Source of the DNA: Rhizophagus sp. LPA8_4_AMF
Lineage: Eukaryota; Glomeromycota; Glomeromycetes; Glomerales; Glomeraceae
DNA: 34,922 bases
Assembly: GCA_021464525.1 (NCBI GenBank)
Contig: JADRCO010000389.1
Location: 1 to 34,922, forward strand
Direction of reading: 5' to 3'
Part shown: positions 11,481 through 22,006 of the stretch, piece after piece
Numbering within the stretch: the first letter of the stretch is position 1
How the letters are laid out: each line of letters opens with the position of its first letter
Translations under genes and position numbers: made by a program
Notes under the pieces: model-generated
Seen by the model: the letters and a program-made list of their open reading frames with translations, nothing else
Told to the model about the DNA's origin: nothing
Databases searched by the model: none

Positions 11481-11488
11481 CTGCGACT

Positions 11489-12818
11489 TCATTTTCTAAT
11501 CTTATGGCGCAGCCTGATATTATCCTTAAATCGTTCGTCATATTCCTTAATCAGATTTTGCATGAAATGGCCAAATGTTTCTTTATTATATTGAAGCAAT
11601 TGCTTTTGCAGGATAATAAGCTCATATCTAACCCGGTCATTTATTTCTGCCTTATGATCACATGTAATTTTATCCGTCTGTGTCCTATTATCTGAAACAT
11701 ATGCAATTGGCAATGTTGACATTCAGGGTTGACTCTGTCAACACGCAGTTTTTTTCGATCCATTAGTTTAGCGACTCCAGTCTAATGAATTCTGGAAAAT
11801 CTCTAATGTATGGCGTAAATAATCCTCTATCCGTTTATTTTTCTCTGGAATTTGCTCTAGAGGAATAGGGTTGCGCGAGTGACGTAAAAGCAGTTGACAT
11901 GCCCTATTTATTAGGCTTATCGGGAGTTTATCTGTAATATATTTATAATCGTTATTAAACATGAAACTCAGATATTTTGCGCGAATTTATCTGTAATGTA
12001 TTTATAATCGGGTTAAACATGAAGCTCAGATATTTTGCGCGCAAAATTTTGCATGCAAAAAAGAAATTTCAAATATTAATTGGAAAAAGGGAAAAACTTA
12101 TTGAAATTTTCAGATAAATTCCTTCTGGCTAAGAAATATAAAAAGAAATGGCTAGGAAGATAGCGTTTGAATTAAATGATGCACAAAGAGTCATAAACTC
12201 TCTAAGAGGGAGGGAGTACTCGGATCCTAGGCATCGCATTACTACCCAGTACCCACTGAAAGTGTTGCTAACGCCACTGTTAATACTACTGACTGCTATT
12301 AGAAAAACTAATTAATTTCTTATTTCCCTCCTTTTCAATCCATTCTTCGATTTTATCCATTGTAGTCTTTCGTGGAATTTTCCGACGTCAATAGAAACTA
12401 GCTAGCGTGCTAGGACTAAGTTTAGTTTAGGCAGTACCGGATGATTATTTTTGCGAAAAATTAACCATTCCGGGAATAAAATCATAATGAGCATTGGCGT
12501 AAACTTTACCCCTATTTTCCCAATTTCAAGAGTAACGATCATCCTTATTCTTAAGTAACTTAAGCCTTTTTTCGTCTCCGGCTTTTGTAAAGGTAAAAAA
12601 TATACCGTTTATCCCGCTTTTTCTCATAATTATTCGAAAAAAGGTCTAGCATATATCTTTTGAAGCCTTTGGAACTTTCGAGCAAAAAAAAAATGACAAG
12701 GGCAAAAGCACACGCAACACATCTTTTTTCCTGTGGGTTCTATTATTAGATCTGCTACACTGCGGTTATACATTTCCACATGATAAAATGGCGTAGTCAA
12801 ATCATATGCCCAGACCAC
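11489..12818 (-). pseudogene. long degraded coding region, family unknown
   Basis: Minus-strand coding blocks in order from the 5' side: VVWAYDLTTPFYHVEMYNRS...EPTGKKMCCVCFCPC (12818-12700), FFTFTKAGDEKRLKLLKNKD (about 12600-12540), GKVYANAHYDFIPGMVNF (about 12515-12460), KIPRKTTMDKIEEWIEKEGN (about 12380-12320), DYKYITDKLPISLINRACQL (11950-11770), NPECQHCQLHM (about 11733-11700) and RVRYELIILQKQLLQYNKET (11635-11489). Stops and shifts separate them. The Cys motifs (CCVCFCPC, CQHC) could be zinc ligands. No reverse transcriptase or transposase signature is visible, so I leave the family open. It may be several relics. Confidence 0.35.
11927..12041. repeat. 59-bp tandem duplication, two copies
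   Basis: TTTATCTGTAAT[A/G]TATTTATAATCG...TTAAACATGAA[A/G]CTCAGATATTTTGCGCG occurs at 11927-11984 and 11986-12041. It differs by two A/G changes and small gaps. It duplicates the start codon region of the decayed frame that begins at 11962. Confidence 0.8.
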
Positions 12819-14274
12819 TGTTTACTGCGCACGATTCCTTGTCTTAATTTCATTAAACTTAAGTATTATCTTTTAATGCAACACAAGAAACAAATCTCGT
12901 GATTTTCGCTAAATATTTCATTAAATTCATTGCAAATAAATAGCTTTTTCGTTTTCGTTAATTGTGATTTGTTCCGTCTGCTTAAAAACCATTTGTTTAA
13001 TACAAGATGAAGTGATTTATGTTCTGTGATAATATACTACATATAATATACGATTCATTGTTCAATTTTTCTAAAAAATAATATTTATTCATTTGTAACT
13101 TTCAAGAAAAGTTTCGAATATACATATTTTTATAAAGCAAGGAACTTTCTTTTCGAACTCATGAAAGATTTCTATCGTTCATTCCTTACAGATAATAATC
13201 AGTCAAAAAACTCATCTTGGAAGGTTTTTTAACGAACTTTAGTAAAATTCTTGTATCCTTTGCATTGATGGAATTCGATAGACCTATGGAAGCGATCACA
13301 TGTTTTTTTATCTAGTACAGCTTGCAATGTAATGCAATTATGTCATTCGCTAAACAAGCTATTCGTGTTCATGCGAAAACAGTACGTTAAATTAGAAGTG
13401 TTTCTTCCTAGTCATTAAATCAAATATTTGATAAAACGATGTAAAAATAAAATCTTCGAAACATTATAAAAAAACTAATATCGTATAAAACGAACAAAAT
13501 TTTTAACATGCATAAACTCAATATCATCGAAATTCGAAATACTATATCAGATATTAAACGATTTTACGTGTTAAGTTCAAATATAAAGATATAGAGGCTT
13601 ACTTACCTTTTTAGTTAGTATCTAAACAAAATACGCAAAAGCTAACTTACAAGTAAAAAAGTGAAATTTATATGAAAGTTTATACTTATTACTAATGTTC
13701 TAATAAAGAATATAATAAAAATTCAATTTAAAAAAAAGGTATAATTTGTACTTACTACATAATCACTTTAATAATACCTTAAAAGTGGATAACGTTAACT
13801 TTTATGAACTGAAACAGCTGAATATCGAAAATCCAAATTATTTATTTAGACTAGTCATCAGCTGCGATTGTTGCATTATTTCTTCAAAAGCTTTTATACT
13901 TGCTCAAGAGATTATTTTTAATTTGATAGAATAGTAACAATTTGCATTATCTATAAAAAATTAGATTTTTACAATTAACCGTATTATAATTTAAGTATTA
14001 AATCTTCATATTCATTATAGAACAATCAACTATAATAGCTTTTTATTGTTAATGGTTAACTAAATTTATTACAAAATGAACGAAAATGATAAAACTTTTT
14101 ACTTGAAAATTTTGGATAATGAAAATATTCCTAATTATTGTTCTAAGAATTTCATAAGTTATTAAAAGAATACAGGATTTTTCAAAAACAAATTCTTTAA
14201 TAAAATGTATGAATAACATATATAAATAAGTTACTTTGAAGACAAACATCTAACCCAAGTATAGTTGGTTACAG
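12819..14274. other. long intergenic stretch
   Basis: No gene is supported. A short frame at 13746-13934 (+) lacks any recognisable motif. Confidence 0.35.
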
Positions 14275-14456
14275 TACGATTTCCCGAATCCCAATTTCCC
14301 GAATATACCTTTTCCCGAAGCCAATGTCCCGAATCTCATTATCCGAAAATGAACATTTTCCCTATACCGAATGCCTTTATCCTGAATCCTAATTTCCCGA
14401 ATTTTGCGAAATAGACAACATCCCGAACCCCAGTTTCCCGAATTGCATTTCCAAAA
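14275..14456. repeat. degenerate CCCGAA minisatellite
   Basis: About a dozen diverged units of roughly 14-16 bases built around TTTCCCGAATCCCAA, e.g. TTTCCCGAATCCCAATTTCC at 14281, CCCGAAGCC, GTCCCGAATCTCATTATCCG, CATCCCGAACCCCAGTTTCC. All are in one orientation. The frame read through it on the minus strand (Gly/Ile/Arg-rich) is a by-product of the repeat. Confidence 0.8.
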
Positions 14457-14954
14457 GTCCAGTAATGTACTATCATCATTATTTATTTTTATCACCAAAT
14501 TATTATACACTCATATAAAGGTAATAGCGAAATCAAACAGTTTATTTTAAAAAATATAATACATAAGAGTTTAAGATTTTTAATTAATAATTCACATATA
14601 TATGAATCGGACGCCCATATTTCTGGCATAAAATATTTTTTATTTATTAGTTTTAAATTAAAATACTTGTACATGTTCAGGATACACTTTTAAGGAGTGG
14701 GGCTAATGTTAAAATTTTTTAAAAATTTGTTCCAATAAAGTTATTTACTTTTTAAAAAATGAAAATGATAAAACTCTGAAATTCCACGACGGATCTACGT
14801 CTGAGCCGGGTCCGGATGATCGGCAAACAGGAATGCGGCTGGAATATTTCGGCTAACTTCACCATAATTAATTTTACAATAGTTAATCCCGTTGGAATAT
14901 AATTTCTATAAGACAGATTTGTAAATTAAATAGACAGCACTTCAAATAAATTTC
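14457..14954. other. intergenic stretch
   Basis: No gene is seen. A less AT-rich patch lies at about 14780-14860 (CCACGACGGATCTACGTCTG...). It is unlike its flanks and unidentified. Confidence 0.35.
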
Positions 14955-15695
14955 AAAAGCCTTGACGGTTTTAAAGAACATTTAAATCTCTTTAGCCTTT
15001 AAACAGCCATTCTCGACAGCTTTCCATACCAATAAATAGTCTTTTCTATGTTTTTCTCGGTACCTTCAATTGTTTCATGATGCTTCTTTGTGCATCAACA
15101 TTTTCTCCTTCTGCAGCAATTTTATATGAATTAAATGCTTTTTCTTTATTAATATCAATTTCAATCCATAGATATAAATATGACCAAGTTTATAATGAGC
15201 ATCAATAAATCCTTGCTCAGCTGATTTTTTGTAAAATTCAAATGCTCGTCTTTCATTTTTACCAATACCTTTACCTAATTCATATAATTCGCCTAATTTA
15301 TATAACACAATGTTATTGTCATTTTCTGCTGTTCAACAGCTTCTTACGATCTATGTTCTCATTCGCCTCACTGCTTTATGATACCAATAATTAATTTTAT
15401 CTATAACATTTATTTCAACATTTTCTAAATTGTTAGGTACATTTCTACCAGCTGCTTCATTAAATTATTCAAATCCTTTTTCTTTATTAGCTTCAGTTCC
15501 AATGCCATTTACATAGAAATAACCGAGAAAGAATTTTCCATCCACAAATTCACTTTCAGCAGACTTTCTGTATAATTCAAATGCTTTAATTTCGTCTTTT
15601 TCCACGCCATTACCTAATTCATAACTTTCACCTAAATTAAATAGTGCAACTTTATTTCCATTTGCATTTAGCATTTTTCTTTTAAGGAGATTTTA
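14955..15695 (-). pseudogene. Sel1-repeat gene relic
   Basis: On the minus strand this matches the last four to five repeats of the intact Sel1 proteins at 22 kb and 27.5 kb. It reads LFNLGESYELGNGVEKDEIK, YFYVNGIGTEANKEKGFE, a stop at 15467, then YWYHKA, LYKLGELYELGKG, KKSAEQGFIDAHYKLGHIYI, a frameshift near 15170, and EGTEKNIEKTIYWY with a second shift near 15030 in the final repeat. Neither BTB nor BACK sequence precedes it. It is therefore a 5'-truncated copy of the shared C-terminal module. Confidence 0.8.
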
Positions 15696-16126
15696 TATTA
15701 GAGGCCAATAATCAACTTCGAATAAATTCTTAGATAATATCGGAATGTGGAAACATTTGATATAATTTTTAAATAAAGATGTAGTACTCGGATGCAAATA
15801 ATTCCTTTAACATACCAATCATACAAATTATGATACATAATATAATGAGAATCTAATGAAGTTATGATTTGACTCATTTAGTTCATATGTTAAATCCTAT
15901 GTATTTATGAAGAAATTTCGGACATTATCTTAACATTTTCACTGATTATTAAAATAATGATAATGAGTTCTTAAATATATAAATAAAGAAAAATTTTGAA
16001 AAAAAGATACAAGATCTACAAATAATAAATGAATTACTATAATACTTGATATTATATACTAACCAATTATTAACAGTGACAATAATCATATTTAAAAAGA
16101 AAAATTACTTCTATAAATTTTGATAG
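15696..16126. other. intergenic stretch
   Basis: Nothing recognisable. It is the downstream flank of the kinase gene at 16127-17928. Confidence 0.4.
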
Positions 16127-17928
16127 TTAAATATCGAAATCAATTTCCTTTGTAATATATCCTACATTTGAATTAAGGAAATTAGACTTGTAATATTAAC
16201 TGAGTTTTCGTTTAAAGTATACATAAAAGTATGTTTATATACCATTATTATTAAAATTCACATGAATGTCTAAGTTGATTTCTTCTGTAAGATAATCTAA
16301 AAATATGTAAACAATTTTATTAAATTAAATCACGAATTTGATATATTTTTATGAAAAGTAAATACCTTCATTTTCATTTAATCTTTCTCTTTTGATATTT
16401 CGAACTAAATATATTTTTAATTAGTAAAAAATGATTATTTGTAAAGTTATATCAATTAAATTTATTTGTAATCGAAATATATCATACCATCATCATTATT
16501 ATCTTCAACTAAATCATCCTCAAACCCCCTTTTTAATTTTTCTAAAATTATAATAGATTGACTTCTTGAATCCTTTAAAGTCATTGCAGAATTAATCATG
16601 GCACTTAAAGGTCTGCTCTTATAAATGGCACCTGGATTATTTTTTTGGTACAGGCCCAATATCTAATGATTTTATAATTTTAGTTGGACTTTTATTATTA
16701 TTAATGTACATATCCCAAATTTTTTCACCTAATTTAGCAGCTGTTGGCCTTTTTTCTAGATCAGAATGCCAGCATTCTTCCATTAATTCAATATAACCTT
16801 TAGGTGCATTTGTGACAACTGGTGGTCGTAAACCATCACAAATATCAATTATAAGTTCTATATCATGATTTCGATCCCAGAAAGGTCTTCTACCTGTCAT
16901 TAACTCCCACATAATCATTCCAAAACTATATATTTCTGAAGCTTTATTATATTTTTGTCTTTGAAAAATCTCTGGAGCCATATAAGGAATAATACCATAA
17001 TTCTCATTATCATCTCCAGATTCAGTTGCAGATTTACTTATACCAAGATCACCTATTGTTGTTTTATTACTAATAAAACGATCAACTTTTCCATCAATAA
17101 AGATATTTCCACTATGAAAATCCCTGTGGATAATATTTAATTTATGTATTTCTTCAAGTCCAATTGCTATTTCGTTTAAGTTCTCCATCTTCGTATTCCA
17201 GTTAATATTGTAAAAATCTTTAGTGATGTAATGTATCAAATCACCTGAATCATAATATGGCATGATAATCATGATATCTTGAGAATTAGGATCTTGAGTA
17301 ATTCCAAAGTATTCGCCAACATTAGTATATGCAATATGTCTATTAAATTTTGAAGAAAAATCGTAAAATACCTTGAGCTAAAATGAAGAAAGCTTATTAA
17401 TTTATTAATATCATTTAATGGATTAAATCAGCATACTATGTACTATACCTCGTTCAACTCCTTAGATGTGATGTTTTTAGAATTATTAATTTTTTTGAGG
17501 ACAACTGTATGATTTTGGGAACGAGAATCTCCTTCGTTATAATCAATAACTGGGCCATCAATCCAAGTAGCTTTATAAATTTTACTAAAACCTCCTTCAG
17601 CAATAAATTCTATATTTATAAATTGTTCATAAGGAACATATTCCATTTTTCCATTACGCCTAATAAAATTAATTTGTGTATATCTGATAAAATCATCAAT
17701 AATTTTATTTCCGCTTGAGCCGCTTGAGCCGTAATTATATACCATTTTTGTTTTGTAGCAAACGCGACAAATCTGATGACTTTCACTTGAAGGTTTCCTT
17801 CTTTTATTACATTCGGAACATTTAAATTTTATGTATTTTGATTTCAAAATAGTTGTTGATTGAATTAAAGATGTATTATTCGATGATGAAAAGTCAATTT
17901 TGTGATTAAAGTTTGTTGGTTGTTCCAT
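16127..17928 (-). CDS. TKL-type protein kinase with frameshifted tail
   Basis: Exons (minus strand): 17928-17449, 17377-16488, 16404-16366, 16296-16243, 16161-16127, all GT-AG. An in-frame ATG exists upstream at 17970, but MEQPTNFNHKIDF at 17928 matches the paralogue start at 31015. Two CxxC pairs (C37/C40, C54/C57) come first. The kinase domain follows: EGGFSKIY, VVLKK (K145), HRDFHSGN (D246), DLG (D270), APE, EIYSFGMIMWELMTGRRPFW. After DIGPVP the frame breaks in a run of seven A (plus-strand T run 16640-16646). With six A it would read on through NNPGAIYKSRPLS, as the paralogue does, and the small exons would add VRNIKRERLNENE, DYLTEEINLDI and GYITKEIDFDI (498 residues). As written, translation stops at 16637 with an intact kinase domain. 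It is a young pseudogene, a tail-less active kinase, or carries a homopolymer sequencing error. Confidence 0.8.
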
Positions 17929-18020
17929 GCTTTTTTTATAAAAAAAAAATATTTTTATAATTTGAGTCAAGGTAAATTGCTATCTAATATATACGTTTTT
18001 AAATTTAATAATTAAACAAG

Positions 18021-18125
18021 GAATTCTTTTTTTCGAATTCTGCACACAATTTCTAGACGTTTTTAATGGAAATACAATTTTCTAAGAAATGTTTGCGAGA
18101 ATTCTATATAACATGCAAAGAATTC
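18021..18125 (-). promoter_or_regulatory. GAATTC cluster upstream of the second kinase
   Basis: Four GAATTC palindromes (18021, 18035, 18099, 18120), mostly as AGAATTCT, lie 90-200 bases upstream of the kinase start at 17928. The third kinase has a similar cluster before its start. A candidate shared regulatory motif; no known factor is assigned. Confidence 0.4.
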
Positions 18126-18211
18126 TATAGTCGCACATGATACTGCATAATTGCATATGTGACACAGCGGATTAAGATTTTTAGAAATGTTCTACAATAA
18201 GTAAACACAGG

Positions 18212-18923
18212 TAGTGCTTCGATCCGGATAAAAACTGACCGTTATCCGGATAAAATAAAAAAACTATCCAGTTTTTATCCGGATAATCCAGTCCGGATAA
18301 AAATCCGGATATATCCAGATAGAAACCGCAATCCGGACAGGAAAAAATTTTTTTGTGTAAATTATTTGATCTTTTTTAATTGGAAAGTGTCACTACACCC
18401 ATTGTTAATTAATTAAAAAAATTTTGTAGTATTTATCGTAATTTTTTATGGGAGAAGTTCGATTTTTAATCAATAAATATTTCATTTCTAGGTGTAATTT
18501 AGTAAAATAAACTACTTAATTACGTTAAGAAAATAATTATAAAGCTTATATTCGCCATATAATATAAAATTTTTCGATTTTTAACTAAATTTTTTCCAGA
18601 AATATCAATTCGGCTAGAATTAAGATAATTTTGGCCCAAATTATAAATATTGAATTGCATACTTACAGCTAATTTCAAAAAGTTTGGGACACTTAGCAAA
18701 TTTTAAAGAACTCAGAAATATTCGGTAAAGCTTGATATAAAATAAAAATTACACGCTAATTTTGGAGTACTGTTCCGAGAATGGCGGTATAATTTTAACT
18801 TATTTTGAGCTTTATCGAATATTTCCAAGTTCTTTAAAATTTGCTAAGTGTCCCGACCTTTTTGAAATCAGCTGTAATTATCCGGGTATATCCAGTTGGA
18901 CCTGAGTACAGATCGAAGCACTA
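18212..18923. mobile_element. non-autonomous hAT-like element with CCGGAT subterminal repeats
   Basis: Perfect 13-bp terminal inverted repeats TAGTGCTTCGATC at 18212-18224 and 18911-18923. The flanking 8 bases are AACACAGG and AATACGGG, equal at six of eight sites and differing only by transitions, as expected of an aged 8-bp hAT target duplication. Repeated TCCGGATAA in both orientations fills the left end (about 18223-18340), and TATCCGGGTATATCC the right end. There is no transposase. A younger TA-flanked MITE is nested at 18666-18874. The element abuts the 3' break of the BTB-BACK relic. Confidence 0.6.
18666..18874. mobile_element. long-armed MITE nested in the hAT-like element
   Basis: A 209-bp element, TA at 18664-18665 and 18875-18876. 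Arms of about 85 bases are near-perfect inverted copies (e.g. GGGACACTTAGCAAATTTTA on the left equals the reverse complement of 18837-18856), leaving a loop of about 35 bases. Ends CAGCT[A/G]ATTTCA match the MITE at 4696-4878. A transcript across it would fold into a long hairpin. Confidence 0.75.
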
Positions 18924-19747
18924 AATACGGGAATTATAATGCTGCTTTATTTTACCAATAAATCGCCATTTCCAAATCTTTTTTCGTTCCTTGGCTACTA
19001 TTATAAAGGTATCCAACCATATTTGAGCATACATATGAATTTCCTTCTTGAGCAGTTTTCATGTATAATTTAAACGATTCCTTTCGACTTTTGTTATGAT
19101 CATTTATATTGATACTTTTAGTCATTTGAGGTCCTGATATACCACTTGGCTTGCTATTATTGGGATGTAAATTAAGAATGATTTTAATAAATCGATATAT
19201 AATTCTTTTGGTAGACTTTCTTATAAGGTAATACATTATTCTTTAGAAGTTACTAAATTATAAAATCTAATAAACGGAGTACATTGTTATAATGTATTCT
19301 TTAAAAAATTAAAATAAAACTAGAAGGATCTGAAGAAATCTCAGGATTTTGGGAAAGACCCCATTTAAGAACATGTTCCCATATTTGAATTTCACTCATT
19401 TGAAGTTTACTATTTCGAATGAGCGAGACAATAAGTTTTTCCAGAGTTTCAGAAAAAGATTTGAGTATCTTATCTGGATCTTTAGATATTAAATCAGTAC
19501 AATATTTTTGAAGTTCCAAGAAAGAATCGTTTTCAAAACTCATTTGATATATCAAATTAAAATTTAATTCCATCCAATTAGCTTTATAATTAGTCAAAAA
19601 TGATTGTATATAGACGACTAATTCTTGAAGACTCAATTCACAAACAGCAACCAAGATTTTGACAATATCTAAATTATCATATTCTTCTAGAGATATACTT
19701 CCCCCATAAATATATCTAAAATGAAAAATATTTCATAATTATAAAAA

Positions 19748-21268
19748 GGACGATTTTAACGCTCACCGGGGGGTGAAATTCACTGGGGCGGTAAATTCAC
19801 CAGATAGTGAATTTCACCATAATTTAAAATATTAAAATTTCGGTAAAATGGTGAATTTCACTGGGTAAAATTGGTAAAAGTGGTAAAATTCACCACATCA
19901 TGTGACTACAAATTTTTTTACGTTTGAATGAAAATAAAAACAACTCTTTAATAAAATTGAGTACAAACTTGCAAAATTTTATTAATAAAAAGTTTCTTTT
20001 TTAAATTACGGGAAAATTAATATAATTATTGTAACATTAATTAACCCTACACACCATTCTCAACACCAAGTTTATTTTATTAAATTTTGCCCATAGTAAT
20101 GCACATGATGCATAATCCTTTATAATGCTGTTAAATTATCAATCATTAATGCGCATTATTATAAAGTTTCACAAATGAACAAAAAAGAGTGAAATGGATA
20201 ATAGAAGGTAGAAAGAAATAAAATAAATGATAGAAATAGGTAGTTGAAAATGAGAATGATGAAAAACAATGTGAGAAGTAAAAGGAATAATGAAAAACAG
20301 AAATGGGAGCGAAAGTGATGATGGGAAACGGCATGGGAGTGAAAGTGATTACGGAAATCAGCATGGGAGCAAAAAATGGAGACAGAAATCAGCATGGAAG
20401 CGAAAATAATGACGGAAATTTGCATGGAAGCAAAAATGATGATGGAAATCGGCATGGGAGCAAGAAAAATGATGGAAATCGGCATGGGATCAAAATGGTG
20501 ATAGAAATCAACATGGGAGTGAGAATGATGATGGAAATCAACATGGGAGTGAGAATGGTGACAGAATCGGCATGGGAGCGAAAATGGTGACAGAAATCGG
20601 CATTGGAGCGAAAATGGTGACAGAAATCGGCATGGAAGTGAAAATGGTGACAGAAATTGGGATGGAAACGAGAATGATGATTGAAATTGGCATGGAAGCG
20701 AGAATGATGATGGAAATCGGCACGGGAGTGAAAATGATGATGGAAATTGGCATGGGGGTGCAAGGGATGATGGATAAATAAAAGGGAATGATACAGAAAT
20801 GAAAAGGGAACAAATGGACGAGAAGAGAACAAAAAGATTATGGAAAAAAAAGAAAGACTGATTAGTAATATTTAGTAATAGAAAACAACTGAATAAAATA
20901 GCAAGAAAGTGAGTCTTACCTTAAATTCCCTAAAGCTACTACTTAAATTTATCATTATCTAAAGAAGAAAAGTTAGCAGAGGCAAAAAAAAGCAAAATAA
21001 CAAAAAAAAAATTAAAAAAACCTTACCTTTAGAAGTTTCAGAAAAAGCAATTTTCAAGTTGTTTTGGAAATAGATAGCACTACAGGAAAGAAAAAAAAAA
21101 CGCGTGTAAAAAAATACTGTATGTACAAAATCACCTGGTGAATTTCACCGGGGTAAAATAAAATTTTAATGCATTGCAGATCAAGGTGAAACTCACCATT
21201 TTACCGAAATTTAAAAATTTAAAATATTATGGTGAAATTCACCATCCGGTTTACTGGTAAATTAATCC
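19748..21268. mobile_element. Mutator-like foldback element, 1521 bp, non-autonomous
   Basis: Flanked by an exact 9-bp duplication TTATAAAAA at 19739-19747 and 21269-21277. It starts GGACGATTTT and ends TTAATCC. Each end holds an array of GGTGAATTTCACC-like palindromes. The left (about 19761-19895) and right (about 21130-21262) arrays are inverted copies containing the shared block AAATTTCGGTAAAATGGTGA. It has no transposase. The centre carries a 30-bp minisatellite. The intact paralogue intron (23892-23976) shows the empty site (ATAATTATAAAAAATATT on the plus strand), which proves insertion. The 9-bp duplication and G...C termini suggest the Mutator superfamily. Confidence 0.7.
20298..20772. 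repeat. 30-bp minisatellite, about 16 units
   Basis: Consensus GAAATCGGCATGGGAGCGAA plus AATGGTGACA. About 16 units, mostly exactly 30 bases, vary at several sites. Since 30 is a multiple of three, several frames on both strands stay open. The plus strand reads MGAKMVTEIG-like decapeptides and the minus strand MPISVTIFAP-like ones. Three units with an extra or missing base shift the frames, so I treat all the frames here as by-products of the repeat. Confidence 0.9.
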
Positions 21269-21562
21269 TTATAAAAAAATATTTATTATAATAACTTTGA
21301 TAAATTTAATTACCTTAATATTGTTGAAAAATTTCGGGTAAAATATTTGTCCAACCTAATTTGTACCAAAGTACCATCACTTTCTTTTTATTAGTTGATA
21401 GAATTCTTCGTAAATAAGGAGAACGAGAATTTAAGATATTAATATGAGCACGAAATATTTTAACGCAGCCAACCTCAATAGTAATATCATAATATTCATC
21501 ACCATCATCTAAAATTTCAAGTAAATTTAGGATAATTTTTTTAAGGGTTTGTTATCATCCAT

Positions 21563-22006
21563 TTTTTTTTTCCTCCTAATTAAGAATGAACCCAATGTTA
21601 CCTAAAAATCTGATCATCATCACGTTTCTCGGATGAACATTTTTCCTGTATTTATCTGAATAGTTGCTATCAAATTCAAATTTTAGTAAATTTGAGTAGG
21701 CGAAGTATAGCAAAAAAATTAATCATTAAATCAGTAATCTGCATTACAATTATGCATATTCACATATCCCATTATATTGGAGACAGAATAAACTTGTGAT
21801 GATGATGCATCAATGACATCGTTTATGATATAATAAGAACTCTAAAAAATAAATTGAGTTACACCAACCACATAATTTTTTGGTTCAATATTATAGCGAC
21901 GATAGTACGAGTTATAAGAAATTTGTATTTATTTAATATTTGATCGAATAATGTGTAAAAAATAAAGTAAAATAATACAAAGATCGTAAATAATATTAAT
22001 CTGCGG
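21563..22006. other. flank between duplicated BTB-Sel1 units
   Basis: No gene is seen. The part at about 21583-21680 (AAGAATGAACC..., ...TTTCCTGTATTTATCTGAAT) is homologous to sequence at about 26817-26827 and 27270-27362 and to the region upstream of 24236. The duplicated unit therefore included the promoter. Confidence 0.5.

Larger units (their letters stand above)
18932..21562 (-). pseudogene. BTB-BACK-Sel1 gene copy, broken and split by a transposon
   Basis: A degraded duplicate of the intact gene at 22007-24236. Exon 1 (21562-21314) is 249 bases against 260 in the intact copy, with small deletions that shift the frame. It keeps the ATG and the AAG/GTAATT donor. The intron carries a 1521-bp insertion (19748-21268). 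Exon 2 begins after TTTTAG at 19715 and retains YIYGGSISLEEYDN, the BACK domain (ELSLQELVVYIQSFLT...EIQIWEHVLKWGLSQNPE) and the linker LNLHPNNSKPSGISGPQMTK. Changes include a stop after PSSFILIF, a lost segment of about 90 bases, and a jump from the first Sel1 repeat into one matching a much later repeat (VGYLYN...TKKDLEMAIYW), then a stop. Homology ends near 18932, at the hAT-like element. Confidence 0.85.

Noticed and set aside
11489..12818. Retrotransposon reverse transcriptase
   Set aside because: Looked for the YxDD-type motif and an integrase zinc site in the degraded region; neither is visible, so no such name is given.
13746..13934. Plus-strand frame of 62 residues
   Set aside because: The sequence looks moderately protein-like but has no start codon at its head, no motif and no paralogue in the window.
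14049..14249. Plus-strand ATG at about 14076 resembling the start of a BTB exon (MNENDKTFYLKILDNEN)
   Set aside because: The similarity ends after about 15 residues and the following text does not match the BTB exon, so I cannot support it as a relic.
14250..14510. Minus-strand frame of 86 residues rich in Gly, Ile and Arg
   Set aside because: It is a translation of the CCCGAA minisatellite, with no other protein features.
20146..20832. Overlapping long frames on both strands in the 30-bp repeat region
   Set aside because: They exist because the repeat unit is a multiple of three. They are periodic, low-complexity and mutually overlapping, and lie inside a transposon.
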